From Thermoplasmata archaeon (GTDB lineage: Archaea; Thermoplasmatota; B47-G6): a stretch of DNA of 14,036 bases. Positions 6,697 to 13,683 of the stretch are shown one piece after another. The DNA is taken from the NCBI GenBank assembly GCA_003663585.1, contig QMTU01000006.1:1-14036 (forward strand), in the 5' to 3' direction. The translations under genes and the position numbers were made by a program. The notes beneath the pieces are model-generated. The model did no database searches, had not been told where the DNA came from, and saw only the letters and a program-made list of their open reading frames with translations. Every line of letters starts with the position of its first letter. Position 1 is the first letter of the stretch.

Positions 6697-7263
6697 TTAA
6701 AATATGTTTGCTCTAAGAGCCTTAACCATAGATATCAGTGCTCTTGCCCTGTGGGATATTTTGTTCTTTACGTTGTTACCAAGCTCTGCATACGTTTTGT
6801 TAAACCCTTCTGGAATGAATATAGGATCAAACCCAAACCCAAAGGATCCTTTTACTTCAAGTCCTATGCAACCACGACAGACTCCAGTAAAAACATGTAT
6901 GCTCTTTCCATCGTAAAAAGCAATGGCGGATTTAAACTCTGCATATCTATCTTCAATGCCTTCCATTAGCTTTAAAATTCCCTCACAGCCTATAGTCCTA
7001 TATACATAAGCAGAATAGACTCCAGGAAATCCTTTAAGAGCTTTTATAAAAAGACCTGCATCTTCAAGAAAAGACATGCTTGGAACTAAGCGTCTTTCCA
7101 CTAGATATCTCAGCGAATTATATGCAACCTCCTCTATAGAGTTTGATTGTATCTCAACTACAGGAATTGAGATCCTTTCAACGCGTATACCATATCTTTT
7201 TAGAATATCCCTGGCCTCCTCAAACTTATGCTTATTTGATGTTATGAACCTCAAGTGCATCAT
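6697..7263 (-). CDS. rdgB: XTP/dITP pyrophosphatase (Ham1/RdgB family)
   Basis: A 188-residue house-cleaning enzyme that hydrolyses non-canonical purine nucleoside triphosphates (ITP, dITP, XTP) to monophosphates, keeping them out of DNA and RNA. The motifs are TSNKHKFEEA (8-17), LEDAGLFIKAL (66-76) with catalytic Asp68, GFPGVYSAYV (78-87), FGFGFDPIF (141-149) and KISHRARA (168-175). The length is normal. The gene begins with ATGATG at 7263-7258, five bases after the Bud32 stop, with a weak ribosome site (CTGATAA). The Bud32-Ham1 pairing recurs in archaea and indicates co-transcription. Confidence 0.95.
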   Translation of the reverse strand: MMHLRFITSNKHKFEEARDILKRYGIRVERISIPVVEIQSNSIEEVAYNSLRYLVERRLVPSMSFLEDAGLFIKALKGFPGVYSAYVYRTIGCEGILKLMEGIEDRYAEFKSAIAFYDGKSIHVFTGVCRGCIGLEVKGSFGFGFDPIFIPEGFNKTYAELGNNVKNKISHRARALISMVKALRANIF

Positions 7264-7268
7264 AGTTA

Positions 7269-7901
7269 TCAGCCCTTTACGTATCTTCCCATTTTCTCTA
7301 TATCATGTTCAATTTTAAGAACCTCAGAACTTCTTGGAAATGTCTTAGAGTAACCCTCTATGAAAGCAAGCATATAAGTTTCATATTCATCAGTAAGAGT
7401 TTTCAGTGATTCCTTAAACACATGAATGTCTATGGCCTTAAGCCTTAATTCACGTGATACCTCACTTAGTCCAAAGTCTATGAAGAACACATCTTTAGTA
7501 TCATCGTCTATTATTATGTTCGCTGGCGTTAGATCTCCATGTATAATATCATTTTTATGTAGTATTCCTACAAGCTCACCTATTCTTTTTAGGAGCTTCA
7601 GTACTTGCTCCTTAGGCTTTTTTTCGTCAAGAGCTTCCTTTAAGCTAATTCCCCTAACGAGCTCCATTACTATAATCCCATTCTCCACATCACTAAATAT
7701 TACTGCTGGAGCATTCACTCCCATTAACTTTACAGTATGCATAATCCTTAGCTCTCTCTTGGTTCTTTGTTCTCTTATCATCTTGTCAACTTCTGGAATC
7801 CTATAAGGCTTACTCAGACGTCTTTTCACAACGACGTCATATCCTAAGAACTTTGTTATATAAACCTCAGCCTCTGCTCCTATCTTTAATACTCTCTTCA
7901 T
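7269..7901 (-). CDS. bud32: Bud32, KEOPS complex atypical protein kinase/ATPase
   Basis: A 210-residue compact kinase of the KEOPS complex, which makes the N6-threonylcarbamoyladenosine (t6A37) of ANN-decoding tRNAs; Bud32 acts as an ATPase that regulates the Kae1 catalytic subunit. Visible are the short nucleotide loop GAEAEVY (8-14), Lys26 (VVVKRR), catalytic loop HGDLTPANII (121-130) with Asp123 and Asn128, and metal-binding DFG (142-144). The protein ends just after the kinase core, as Bud32 does, and it is a free protein rather than the Kae1-Bud32 fusion found in many Euryarchaeota. The start is supported by AGGTGT at about 7910-7914 and an own TATA box. The tRNA-Thr(UGU) in this window would be a substrate type, but proximity is probably incidental. 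Confidence 0.95.
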   Translation of the reverse strand: MKRVLKIGAEAEVYITKFLGYDVVVKRRLSKPYRIPEVDKMIREQRTKRELRIMHTVKLMGVNAPAVIFSDVENGIIVMELVRGISLKEALDEKKPKEQVLKLLKRIGELVGILHKNDIIHGDLTPANIIIDDDTKDVFFIDFGLSEVSRELRLKAIDIHVFKESLKTLTDEYETYMLAFIEGYSKTFPRSSEVLKIEHDIEKMGRYVKG

Positions 7902-7932
7902 ATATCAGACACCTAATAGCAGTAAGCTTAAA

Positions 7933-7940
7933 TATTTAAA
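7933..7940 (-). promoter_or_regulatory. TATA box for the bud32-rdgB-radical SAM operon
   Basis: On the minus strand this reads TTTAAATA, 32-39 bases before the Bud32 ATG. The predicted start near 7910 gives a leader of roughly ten bases, just long enough for the AGGTGT site. The box lies after the stop codon of the phosphatase gene, so Bud32 can be transcribed independently of it. Confidence 0.55.
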
Positions 7941-7952
7941 CGTCCTCAATAA

Positions 7953-8744
7953 TTAAAGCTGTACTCTCTCAACATTTTCCTCCTCAAGGTCTAAAATAGC
8001 TATGGATGCTGGACCATAAGCTGTTGATGAATGGACTGTATAAAGCATACCATTCCAAAGTTTTAGAAATCCTCCTAAAACGTATTCGTGCGATCTTATT
8101 GTGATCTTAAGGTCATTTATTTTGTGGAACTCTTCTAGAGCCTTTCTTCCAAATATTTTATATCCTCCTCTCATGAAATTAAAGGAGAAATAATCCACAG
8201 TATCTGAAGGATCATTCCAAAGCAACTCCATAATGGTATCATCATATACAAGGCTTTTTTTAAGATGAGCTAAAGACCTTATATTCTCTATTCCTGAGGA
8301 GATGCCCCCATGTACTAAGAATACCTTTTCTCTGACTATAGCAGCAAGAGGAAGCTCCTTATACACGTCTAATATAAGATCCCTAATTTCATTAGAATAC
8401 CTCATGAGCACATTGTAAAAACCATAATAATAGTTTATGCGTTCATCTTCATGATTTCCCCTGAGAAGTATTACTTCCTTTGGACTCTCTAGCTTTAGAC
8501 TTAGAGCCTCATAAAGTGCCTCCATTTGGTATGGTCCTCTGTCCACGTAATCACCAAGAAATGCTACTGCATCATAGTTCCCACTAAAGAAGAGCTCTTT
8601 TGCGCGATCAAGAGCTGTAAGGGTACCATGAAGATCCCCAACTACAATAATTCTCCTGTAGCTTTTCTCCACTAACGCTGGCTCTCTAGAGAGTAACTTT
8701 ATGGAGCTCTCTAAGGTCTCTAATAGATCTCCAAGATGTTGCAT
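7953..8744 (-). CDS. PPP-family serine/threonine protein phosphatase
   Basis: A 263-residue metallophosphatase of the PP1/PP2A type, shorter than eukaryotic catalytic subunits. The full metal-site signature is present: GDLHG (36-40), GDYVDRG (64-70), RGNHE (95-99), VHGG (144-147) and RSHE (217-220), plus LLWNDPS (174-180), which is typical of the PPP family rather than of general metallophosphoesterases. It should remove phosphate from Ser/Thr of proteins in the cytosol using two divalent metals. ATG at 8744 follows GAGGGAG by a few bases. The gene starts 18 bases after the small unknown gene upstream and is probably co-transcribed with it. Confidence 0.92.
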   Translation of the reverse strand: MQHLGDLLETLESSIKLLSREPALVEKSYRRIIVVGDLHGTLTALDRAKELFFSGNYDAVAFLGDYVDRGPYQMEALYEALSLKLESPKEVILLRGNHEDERINYYYGFYNVLMRYSNEIRDLILDVYKELPLAAIVREKVFLVHGGISSGIENIRSLAHLKKSLVYDDTIMELLWNDPSDTVDYFSFNFMRGGYKIFGRKALEEFHKINDLKITIRSHEYVLGGFLKLWNGMLYTVHSSTAYGPASIAILDLEEENVERVQL

Positions 8745-8762
8745 ACAGCTCCCTCAAAGATC

Positions 8763-9140
8763 TCACTGATTCCACACGTACTCTGGAAGGATATCGTAAC
8801 ATGATCCCTCATCACTTTCTAACTTTCTTTCATGACCATTTCTGTTCAAGTATTTTATGTACTCAAAGTTAAGAACCCAGTAAAAGAGTTTCCACGTCTT
8901 CGACCTGTTGCTCTTGGTAGGAATCTCAATTCTAACATATGATACTATGTTGAACTTTTGATATGCTTCAAGAAGTTGCCTCTCAGATGATCTAACGAAA
9001 TTATCTAAAACAAATCCCTCAAAGCCAAGTATTTTAGCAAGCTTCATAGCCTCTTCAAGAGCCTCCTTATCAGTAAAATATAGTTCAGGATGATTCTTTA
9101 GCGCGTTCATAAGCTCTGTGAGAGTTACTATAGAAGGCAT
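8763..9140 (-). CDS. Small unknown protein upstream of the phosphatase
   Basis: I do not recognise this 125-residue protein. The first half is predicted helical (TLTELMNALKNHPELYF then KEALEEAMKLAKILGF), which could be a helix-turn-helix-like or protein-interaction fold. The second half has short strands with several aromatics and a charged tail; there is no signal peptide or membrane span. The open frame extends to a TTG at 9158, but ATG at 9140 is preferred: there is no ribosome site, and a TATA box at about 9161-9168 lies 21-28 bases before that ATG, which fits a leaderless message. Its only clear context is the phosphatase 18 bases downstream, so a regulator or substrate of that enzyme is possible but unproven. 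Confidence 0.7.
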   Translation of the reverse strand: MPSIVTLTELMNALKNHPELYFTDKEALEEAMKLAKILGFEGFVLDNFVRSSERQLLEAYQKFNIVSYVRIEIPTKSNRSKTWKLFYWVLNFEYIKYLNRNGHERKLESDEGSCYDILPEYVWNQ

Positions 9141-9159
9141 ACATATAGGAATTATCAAG

Positions 9160-9168
9160 TGTTATATA
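9160..9168 (-). promoter_or_regulatory. TATA box of the unknown gene-phosphatase pair
   Basis: On the minus strand the stretch reads CATATATAA, centred about 25 bases before the ATG at 9140. That spacing places transcription start at or within a base or two of the start codon, which argues for a leaderless transcript and decides the start of the unknown gene. Confidence 0.6.
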
Positions 9169-9239
9169 TGAGTTGTTATTTCATACCAAACCATGCCATA
9201 TCATGTAAATGATAGCGCAGAAGATTTGATCGCAATCAA

Positions 9240-9246
9240 TTTAAAT
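9240..9246 (+). promoter_or_regulatory. TATA box of the tRNA-Thr gene
   Basis: TTTAAAT is centred about 40 bases before the mature tRNA 5' end. The predicted start near 9269 implies a 5' leader of about 13 bases to be removed by RNase P. Confidence 0.5.
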
Positions 9247-9282
9247 CACATGAACTTCTCTTAAGGAATGAAGTAATATAAT

Positions 9283-9359
9283 GCCACCGTAGCCTAGCCC
9301 GGCAGGGCGCCCGCCTTGTAAGCGGGAGGTCCCGGGTTCAAATCCCGGCGGTGGCTCCA
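9283..9359 (+). tRNA. trnT: tRNA-Thr(UGU) with encoded CCA
   Basis: The full cloverleaf can be drawn. Acceptor stem is 9283-9289 (GCCACCG) with 9349-9355 (CGGTGGC). The D arm is at 9292-9308. Anticodon stem CCCGC (9310-9314) pairs with GCGGG (9322-9326) around loop CTTGTAA, giving anticodon TGT at 9317-9319. T stem CCGGG (9332-9336) pairs with CCCGG (9344-9348) around TTCAAAT. The discriminator base is T9356 and CCA is encoded at 9357-9359. There is no intron. It decodes ACA and related Thr codons and carries A37, the site that KEOPS/Bud32 modifies. Confidence 0.98.
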
Positions 9360-9488
9360 CATATTCTCTATATCACATAAACCTCTGTAGTAAAGTTTCC
9401 ATGTTTAAGGTATAATCCAGACTTCAGAATCGTATTTTATCGTATTTTTCAGAGCAATAAGTGATAATAATATATTGTTTGTTAATAG

Positions 9489-9530
9489 TTATAAGTGAGA
9501 TTAAACACCTAAAAGCTCTTCCTAGGGGAG
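9489..9530 (+). promoter_or_regulatory. Promoter and ribosome site of panB
   Basis: TATA-like TTATAAG (9489-9495) predicts a start near 9518. A purine-rich AGGGGAG (9524-9530) lies four bases before the ATG at 9535. The rest of the 175 bases after the tRNA is AT-rich with T runs (around 9430-9450) that may end the tRNA transcript. Confidence 0.45.
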
Positions 9531-9534
9531 ATTC

Positions 9535-10392
9535 ATGAGTGAGAAGGTTAGTGTTAGAGACATAATGAAAAAGAAGGGTCGTGAAAAGATTATTGCAATA
9601 ACTTCTTATGATTATCCTACAACTCTTCTCATAGACTCTACAGGTGTAGATCTTATACTAGTAGGGGATTCCCTTGGCATGACTGTTTTAGGGTATGATT
9701 CTACACTTCCTGTAACTTTAGATGATATGATAAGACATACAGCTGCTGTTGCAAGGGCTAAGCCCAAGGCTCTTGTAGTTGCAGATATGCCATTTATGAC
9801 ATATGAACCATCAAAGCGTGATGCTCTTGTTAATGCGGCAAAGCTCATAAAAGCTGGAGCTGAAGCTGTAAAGATAGAAGGTGGTATTGAGTACGCAGAT
9901 ACCGTTGAAGCACTAGTAGATGCGGGGATTCCTGTTCTAGGACACGTGGGATTAACTCCTCAGAGAAAAAATCAAATAGGGGGCTATAGGCTAATGGGAA
10001 AGGATCCGGAAACTGCAGAGAAAGTAATTGAGGACGCAAAGGCTATAGAGCAAGCAGGTGCTTTTGCAATTGTTGTGGAGTTCACTACTGCCGAGGTTGC
10101 TAAAGTAATTACTGAAACAGTTAAGGTACCAACAATAGGAATTGGCAGTGGACCATACTGTGATGGTCAGATAATAGTTATTCACGACATAATAGGCCTC
10201 ACACCTAAGCCCCCTCCCTTTGCCAAGAAGTATGTGGACATTAGTACTCTCATAATTAATGCTGTAAGGACGTATAAGGAGGAAGTTCTCTCAGGAAAAT
10301 TCCCCTCAGAGGACCATTATTGGCATGCCCCGAAGAATGTTATAGACTACTTAAAGATGAGATTTCAGAAGAATGCTCTGAACTATCGTTAA
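9535..10392 (+). CDS. panB: 3-methyl-2-oxobutanoate hydroxymethyltransferase
   Basis: Ketopantoate hydroxymethyltransferase, 285 residues, the first committed enzyme of pantothenate and coenzyme A synthesis: it adds a hydroxymethyl group from methylene-tetrahydropterin to 2-oxoisovalerate. This is a TIM-barrel protein with metal ligands Asp45 (VGDSLGMTVLGY, 43-54) and Asp84 (ADMPF), substrate-binding Lys113 and Glu115 (VKIEGG), GHVGLTPQ (136-143), catalytic base Glu182 (VVEFTTAE) and the family signature PTIGIGSGPYCDGQIIV (199-215). The length is normal. The thioesterase gene follows after 29 bases, so the two are probably one operon tied to CoA metabolism. Confidence 0.97.
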   Translation: MSEKVSVRDIMKKKGREKIIAITSYDYPTTLLIDSTGVDLILVGDSLGMTVLGYDSTLPVTLDDMIRHTAAVARAKPKALVVADMPFMTYEPSKRDALVNAAKLIKAGAEAVKIEGGIEYADTVEALVDAGIPVLGHVGLTPQRKNQIGGYRLMGKDPETAEKVIEDAKAIEQAGAFAIVVEFTTAEVAKVITETVKVPTIGIGSGPYCDGQIIVIHDIIGLTPKPPPFAKKYVDISTLIINAVRTYKEEVLSGKFPSEDHYWHAPKNVIDYLKMRFQKNALNYR

Positions 10393-10421
10393 TAAGGTGT
10401 TTATAGGGGAGGTGATATGTT

Positions 10422-10832
10422 ATGGAATATGCTAAGAGGGAGCTGGTGCCTGGAATTAAAAACATAATGGAGTTTGAAGTAAAGAAAGAACATTTGGCAG
10501 ATTTTTTAAGTAGTGGCGATGTTTCAGTGTTATCTACGCCGTCTATGATACTTTTCATGGAGCATACTGCAAGACTTTGTGTGGAGGAGATTTTAAATGA
10601 GGGCTATACTACTGTAGGAACACGCGTTGATGTTAGGCATTTAGCACCAGCACCTTTAGGAGCAATTATAAGGGTTGAAGCTGAGCTCATTACTATTGAA
10701 GGAAGAAAGCTTGTCTTTAAAGTGAGCGCACATTGGAAAAATAAGCTCATAGGGGAAGGGCTTCATGAAAGGTATGTAGTAAATAAGAAGCACTTTCTTG
10801 AAAAGCTCCAGAAAGAAATTAAAGAGAAATAG
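10422..10832 (+). CDS. Hot-dog thioesterase, FlK-like
   Basis: A 136-residue single-domain hot-dog protein that should hydrolyse an acyl-CoA. The segment TPSMILFMEHTA (39-50), then GYTTVGTRVDVRHLAPAPLG (61-80), and later EGLHERYVV (112-120) match the fluoroacetyl-CoA thioesterase-like group. Thr39, Glu47 and His73 have exactly the 8- and 26-residue spacing of the Thr42-Glu50-His76 triad of FlK. The natural substrate is unknown; these archaeal relatives need not act on fluoroacetyl-CoA. ATG at 10422 is set by GGAGGTGAT (10408-10416), five bases upstream. It sits behind panB, so a link to CoA thioester balance is plausible. It ends three bases before the convergent membrane protein gene. Confidence 0.88.
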   Translation: MEYAKRELVPGIKNIMEFEVKKEHLADFLSSGDVSVLSTPSMILFMEHTARLCVEEILNEGYTTVGTRVDVRHLAPAPLGAIIRVEAELITIEGRKLVFKVSAHWKNKLIGEGLHERYVVNKKHFLEKLQKEIKEK

Positions 10833-10835
10833 TGT

Positions 10836-11657
10836 CTAGCTTTCTTCTAGTATCTCCTCTATTTTCTCTTGTTTTCTAATTCTGTGTTCTATATATACGC
10901 CAACTCCTATCACTGTTATCGTTATTAGTGATATTCCAAGCGCATCAGATAGGTTATCTTTGTTTAAAAGGGTTCTTCTGTGTACTGAAAGTACCTCGAG
11001 ACCTCCACTGCTGCTTGAATAGTAATTACCAAATATTGTCGAGTTAGTGATATGATAGCTAACATGTAATAGCTGAGTCGAATAGAATAGATCCTCCAGC
11101 TGGTTTTCCAGAGACCTTCTTATGACAGCTCCAAACGTCTTTAAATTCACGTCTCTAGGATAATAGTCAAGCAATGGATCATAGTATACAATGTTATCTA
11201 CACTCATAGTAGAATCCCTTATTGTGATTTCAACTATAGTTACTGGAGAGCTTATGTGGATAAGGTTTCTAATGAATGCTTCTTTTGGCATGTTTAGGTT
11301 ATCTATTTCGATCTTTATACTCTTAAGAGGTGCTGTGGAGCTTACTTTTATAAAATCTAACAACGTAGCATCTAACTTCACGAACTCGGTATTTCTTATA
11401 ATTATTGAGACCTCTGAAACGTTTTCAGGAGGGATTATCTCTAGAACAGTATTTCCATCTGAACGTATTTTCAGCTTGTCAATCACTACAGAAGACACAA
11501 TTATAGGAATGGCATTTCCTTTGTACTCTATGTCCATATATGTCTGTGCACTAACGTTATTTAGAAGCATTATTGAAATTATTAGGCCTGGTAAGACCAG
11601 CGATATAGACTTAAAGTATTTCCCTTTCAAGCCTAGAAGCAAGCTCATCAAGGACAT
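10836..11657 (-). CDS. Unknown secreted-domain membrane protein with two anchors
   Basis: I do not recognise this 273-residue protein. N-terminal basic residues (KGKYFK) precede a hydrophobic segment at about 18-33, then SAQ at 36-38, like a signal peptide or anchor. Residues 40-236 form a beta-rich outer domain with N-glycosylation sequons at Asn34, Asn79, Asn205 and Asn235. A second span (ALGISLITITVIGVGVYI, 239-256) is followed by a charged tail of 17 residues, so both termini would face the cytosol if the first segment is retained. The start is uncertain: ATG at 11657 or 11648, or TTG at 11630, which would give a classic signal start. All overlap the upstream gene, so translation is coupled to it and to ftsY. 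Confidence 0.72.
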   Translation of the reverse strand: MSLMSLLLGLKGKYFKSISLVLPGLIISIMLLNNVSAQTYMDIEYKGNAIPIIVSSVVIDKLKIRSDGNTVLEIIPPENVSEVSIIIRNTEFVKLDATLLDFIKVSSTAPLKSIKIEIDNLNMPKEAFIRNLIHISSPVTIVEITIRDSTMSVDNIVYYDPLLDYYPRDVNLKTFGAVIRRSLENQLEDLFYSTQLLHVSYHITNSTIFGNYYSSSSGGLEVLSVHRRTLLNKDNLSDALGISLITITVIGVGVYIEHRIRKQEKIEEILEES

Positions 11658-12039
11658 ACATCAACAACCCTTCTGAATGTGGTCCCTCAGTTATTATCAT
11701 AATCCAGAAGGCACCATGTAGGGACTTCATGTACATCTTATACTCCTCTCCAATTTTTAATGTTACATATAGTATGTTCTCATTAAAGACGTTTTCTAGC
11801 TTTATTATTGAGAGCATAAACGCTATTATTGCTTCACTAGAATCCTGGCTTTTAAGTATGCGATCTTTAAGCTCTTGCGATTTTGATTTTGAAAACACAT
11901 GTATTCCATTTCTTGTAAGAAGCCCAACATATTTTACTTCGGGGATAGTCTCAAATAACTCATGAGAGAAGGCGGACATTATAGATAGTATTCCTTCCAA
12001 CAATCCACTTTCTTCCCAGTCCTCAAGAGACTTTGGCAA
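11611..12039 (-). CDS. Unknown small cytosolic protein after ftsY, possibly roadblock-like
   Basis: A soluble 142-residue protein without signal peptide or long hydrophobic span. The order helix (7-30), strand YVGLLTRNGIHVFS (37-50), helix (53-83), strand ILYVTLKIGEEYKMYMKS (89-106), strand FWIMIITEG (111-119) and terminal helix suggests a roadblock/longin-like alpha-beta fold, a guess from pattern alone. The open frame reaches up to 12132 inside ftsY, but TTG at 12039 is preferred because AGAGGTGAT (12042-12050) lies just before it, giving a 19-base gap after the ftsY stop. The stop lies inside the start region of the membrane protein gene. Such folds often serve as scaffolds for small GTPases, which would be of interest next to FtsY. 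Confidence 0.68.
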   Translation of the reverse strand: MPKSLEDWEESGLLEGILSIMSAFSHELFETIPEVKYVGLLTRNGIHVFSKSKSQELKDRILKSQDSSEAIIAFMLSIIKLENVFNENILYVTLKIGEEYKMYMKSLHGAFWIMIITEGPHSEGLLMYVLDELASRLEREIL

Positions 12040-12058
12040 GAGATCACCTCTAGGATAA

Positions 12059-12346
12059 TTAGTATAACAGTCTCCTGACGAACTCCCTTGGATTAAATGG
12101 TACAAGATCCTCGTATGACTGCCCAGTACCAACGAATATTATAGGTCTACCAGTCTCGTAGGATATTGTTATAGCAGCTCCTCCCTTAGCATCTGCATCC
12201 ATTTTTGTTAATATTACCGCGTCAAATCCAACGTTATTATAGAATTCCCTTGCTTGAATTATAGCATCATTGCCCGTTAGAGCATCTCCTACAAATATTG
12301 TCATATGAGGATTTGATACTCTCTTAATCTTCTTCATTTCTTCCAT
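12059..12346 (-). CDS. ftsY: FtsY, C-terminal part (separate reading frame)
   Basis: This 95-codon frame carries the rest of the SRP-receptor GTPase: VGDALTGNDAI (19-29), the G4 motif TKMDAD (47-52) and the G5/closing loop GTGQSYEDLVPFNP (73-86). Its ATG at 12346-12344 overlaps the stop of the upstream part as TAATG, and there is no ribosome site just before it. One extra base in the preceding A/T run would restore a single protein with the expected NKNLMEEMKK junction. So this is either a sequencing indel, a true frameshift, or a coupled split gene. All motifs in the part are intact, so decay has not progressed. Confidence 0.9.
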   Translation of the reverse strand: MEEMKKIKRVSNPHMTIFVGDALTGNDAIIQAREFYNNVGFDAVILTKMDADAKGGAAITISYETGRPIIFVGTGQSYEDLVPFNPREFVRRLLY

Positions 12347-12963
12347 TAATTTTTGTTTGTCTGCATTCTTCCTGCAGTGTCTATGAGCACAACGTCTTTG
12401 TTCTTAGCCTGTGCGTGCTGTATTGCATCAAATGCAACTGCAGCTGGATCAGCTCCATAATCCTGATATATGAGCCTAACTCCTAAAGTGTTGCAGTGTT
12501 TCCTTAGCTGCTCAATGGCCCCAGCTCTAAAGGTATCTGACGCTGCTATTACGGGATCAAGCCCCATCTTTTTGAGTCTATAGGCAATCTTTGCAATGGT
12601 AGTAGTTTTTCCACTTCCATTAACTCCAAGGAACAGTATGATGTATGGCCTTGGACCATTTAGTATCTCTTTATCAAAGTCAAGCGTGTTTTTATTTAGA
12701 ATATCTAGCAGAGATTCTTCAATAGCATTAGTAATATATTCCTCTACGGATTTTCGTGGTACATTTTTTCCAAGTAATTTGTTCTTTAGACTTTGGCGAA
12801 GTGCCTCGACCACAGGAACGGCAACATCAGCTTCTATTAATAGTAGCTCAAATTCATCAAAGAGGTCATCCAAGGTCTTTTCATCAAGTTTTCTCTCAAG
12901 TACAGCCCTACTTATTGAGCCCTTAATATTTTGAAATACCTCTCTGAGCTTTTCTAACATCAT
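12346..12963 (-). CDS. ftsY: FtsY (SRP receptor GTPase), N-terminal part, frame broken
   Basis: Signal recognition particle receptor, which meets SRP-ribosome complexes at the membrane. The 205 residues hold the helical N domain (1-95) and the first half of the G domain: P-loop GVNGSGKT (113-120), DTFRAGAIEQL (143-153) and DTAGR (195-199). No acidic A domain precedes N, as in many archaea. The frame stops with TAA at 12348-12346 just after QTNKN; joined to the next part the protein would be about 301 residues with all five GTPase motifs. It starts with ATGATG three bases after the prefoldin stop, with AGGTTGAT as a ribosome site. The ribosomal LX-prefoldin alpha-ftsY order is conserved in archaea. 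Confidence 0.93.
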   Translation of the reverse strand: MMLEKLREVFQNIKGSISRAVLERKLDEKTLDDLFDEFELLLIEADVAVPVVEALRQSLKNKLLGKNVPRKSVEEYITNAIEESLLDILNKNTLDFDKEILNGPRPYIILFLGVNGSGKTTTIAKIAYRLKKMGLDPVIAASDTFRAGAIEQLRKHCNTLGVRLIYQDYGADPAAVAFDAIQHAQAKNKDVVLIDTAGRMQTNKN

Positions 12964-12966
12964 TCA

Positions 12967-13416
12967 TCAACCTTTCTTAAGGGATTCACCAAGTTTTACA
13001 AGCTCTCGTCTGATATCTTCAGCTCTTTTTGATAAACTTCTTGAAAGTTCTGCTAAGTCCATTCTTCTTTTTTGGATTTTCTGTAGTGCTTCGTCCAGTT
13101 TTTTTAGAGCCTCCTCGTTGCTATACTCCACGTATGTTTCTCCTCCTATGTTTATTAGGACCTTTTCAACGTCGGCTATCTTAGCTTTTATATAAACTCC
13201 TCCTCCAATAGGAACCAGTGATTCCTCCTCTATGCTGATATCCTTCAATCCTTGGATTGTTGATTTAGCAAGGCTGTACTCAGATTCAAACCTCTGGAGG
13301 AGTATTTCTTCCTGTCTTATTGCTTCTAGGCGCGTGTATATTTCCTCTAATTCTGTCTGAAGGGAAAGTATCTTTTGTTGAACTTTCTCAGGAATTTCAT
13401 CAGATTGTGAGGTCAT
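12967..13416 (-). CDS. pfdA: Prefoldin subunit alpha
   Basis: Alpha subunit of the hexameric prefoldin chaperone, which catches unfolded proteins and passes them to the thermosome. Long N- and C-terminal coiled coils (about 8-55 and 100-145, heptads rich in Leu, Glu, Lys) flank a central beta-hairpin region with VPIGGGVYIKAKI and VLINIGGETYVEY, the family signature. The open frame extends to a GTG at 13425, but ATG at 13416 is preferred because GGTG lies six bases before it, giving 149 residues, the usual length. The gap to the LX gene is 15 bases and ftsY starts three bases after the stop, so all are one operon. Confidence 0.95.
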   Translation of the reverse strand: MTSQSDEIPEKVQQKILSLQTELEEIYTRLEAIRQEEILLQRFESEYSLAKSTIQGLKDISIEEESLVPIGGGVYIKAKIADVEKVLINIGGETYVEYSNEEALKKLDEALQKIQKRRMDLAELSRSLSKRAEDIRRELVKLGESLKKG

Positions 13417-13431
13417 CTTATGCACCGTCCA

Positions 13432-13683
13432 TTATTGGACCATATGGCCCTCTGTAAGAAGCTTATACTTAAAGGCCACCCTTGGATCCTCTGCCTCATC
13501 TGGGGATATCTTTTGAATGTCTTGAATCCATATGTGATATCTTTTAACCTTATGTTTACTGCCTAATATTGAGTATGTATACTCCTTTGCTTTATCCTCG
13601 TTTTCTGCTATGACCTCAATTGAGAACTTCTGTATGAATTCTCCCATTCTAAACTTTCCTGAGACCCTGTATATTGAAAGCAT
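13432..13683 (-). CDS. rplX: 50S ribosomal protein LX (L20e/L18Ae)
   Basis: An 83-residue archaeal LX protein (eL20 family), part of the large ribosomal subunit. The features are the N-terminal strand YRVSGKFRMGEFIQKFSIEV (5-24), KAKEYTYSILGSKHKVKR (32-49) and the IWIQDIQKI segment (52-60). The frame is open upstream to 13716, but ATG at 13683 is the clear start: GGAGGTGA lies five bases before it, and the shorter protein matches the usual length. It leads the prefoldin-ftsY operon. Confidence 0.93.
   Translation of the reverse strand: MLSIYRVSGKFRMGEFIQKFSIEVIAENEDKAKEYTYSILGSKHKVKRYHIWIQDIQKISPDEAEDPRVAFKYKLLTEGHMVQ

Noticed and set aside
11191..11676. 161-codon plus-strand frame with hydrophobic stretches
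   Set aside because: It lies antisense to the membrane protein gene, and its hydrophobic look arises from the complementary codons.
12344..12357. Programmed -1 frameshifting in ftsY
   Set aside because: A -1 shift at AAA-AAT would give the right protein, but the preceding base is C, so this is not a proper slippery heptamer, and I saw no stable downstream structure; an indel error is simpler.
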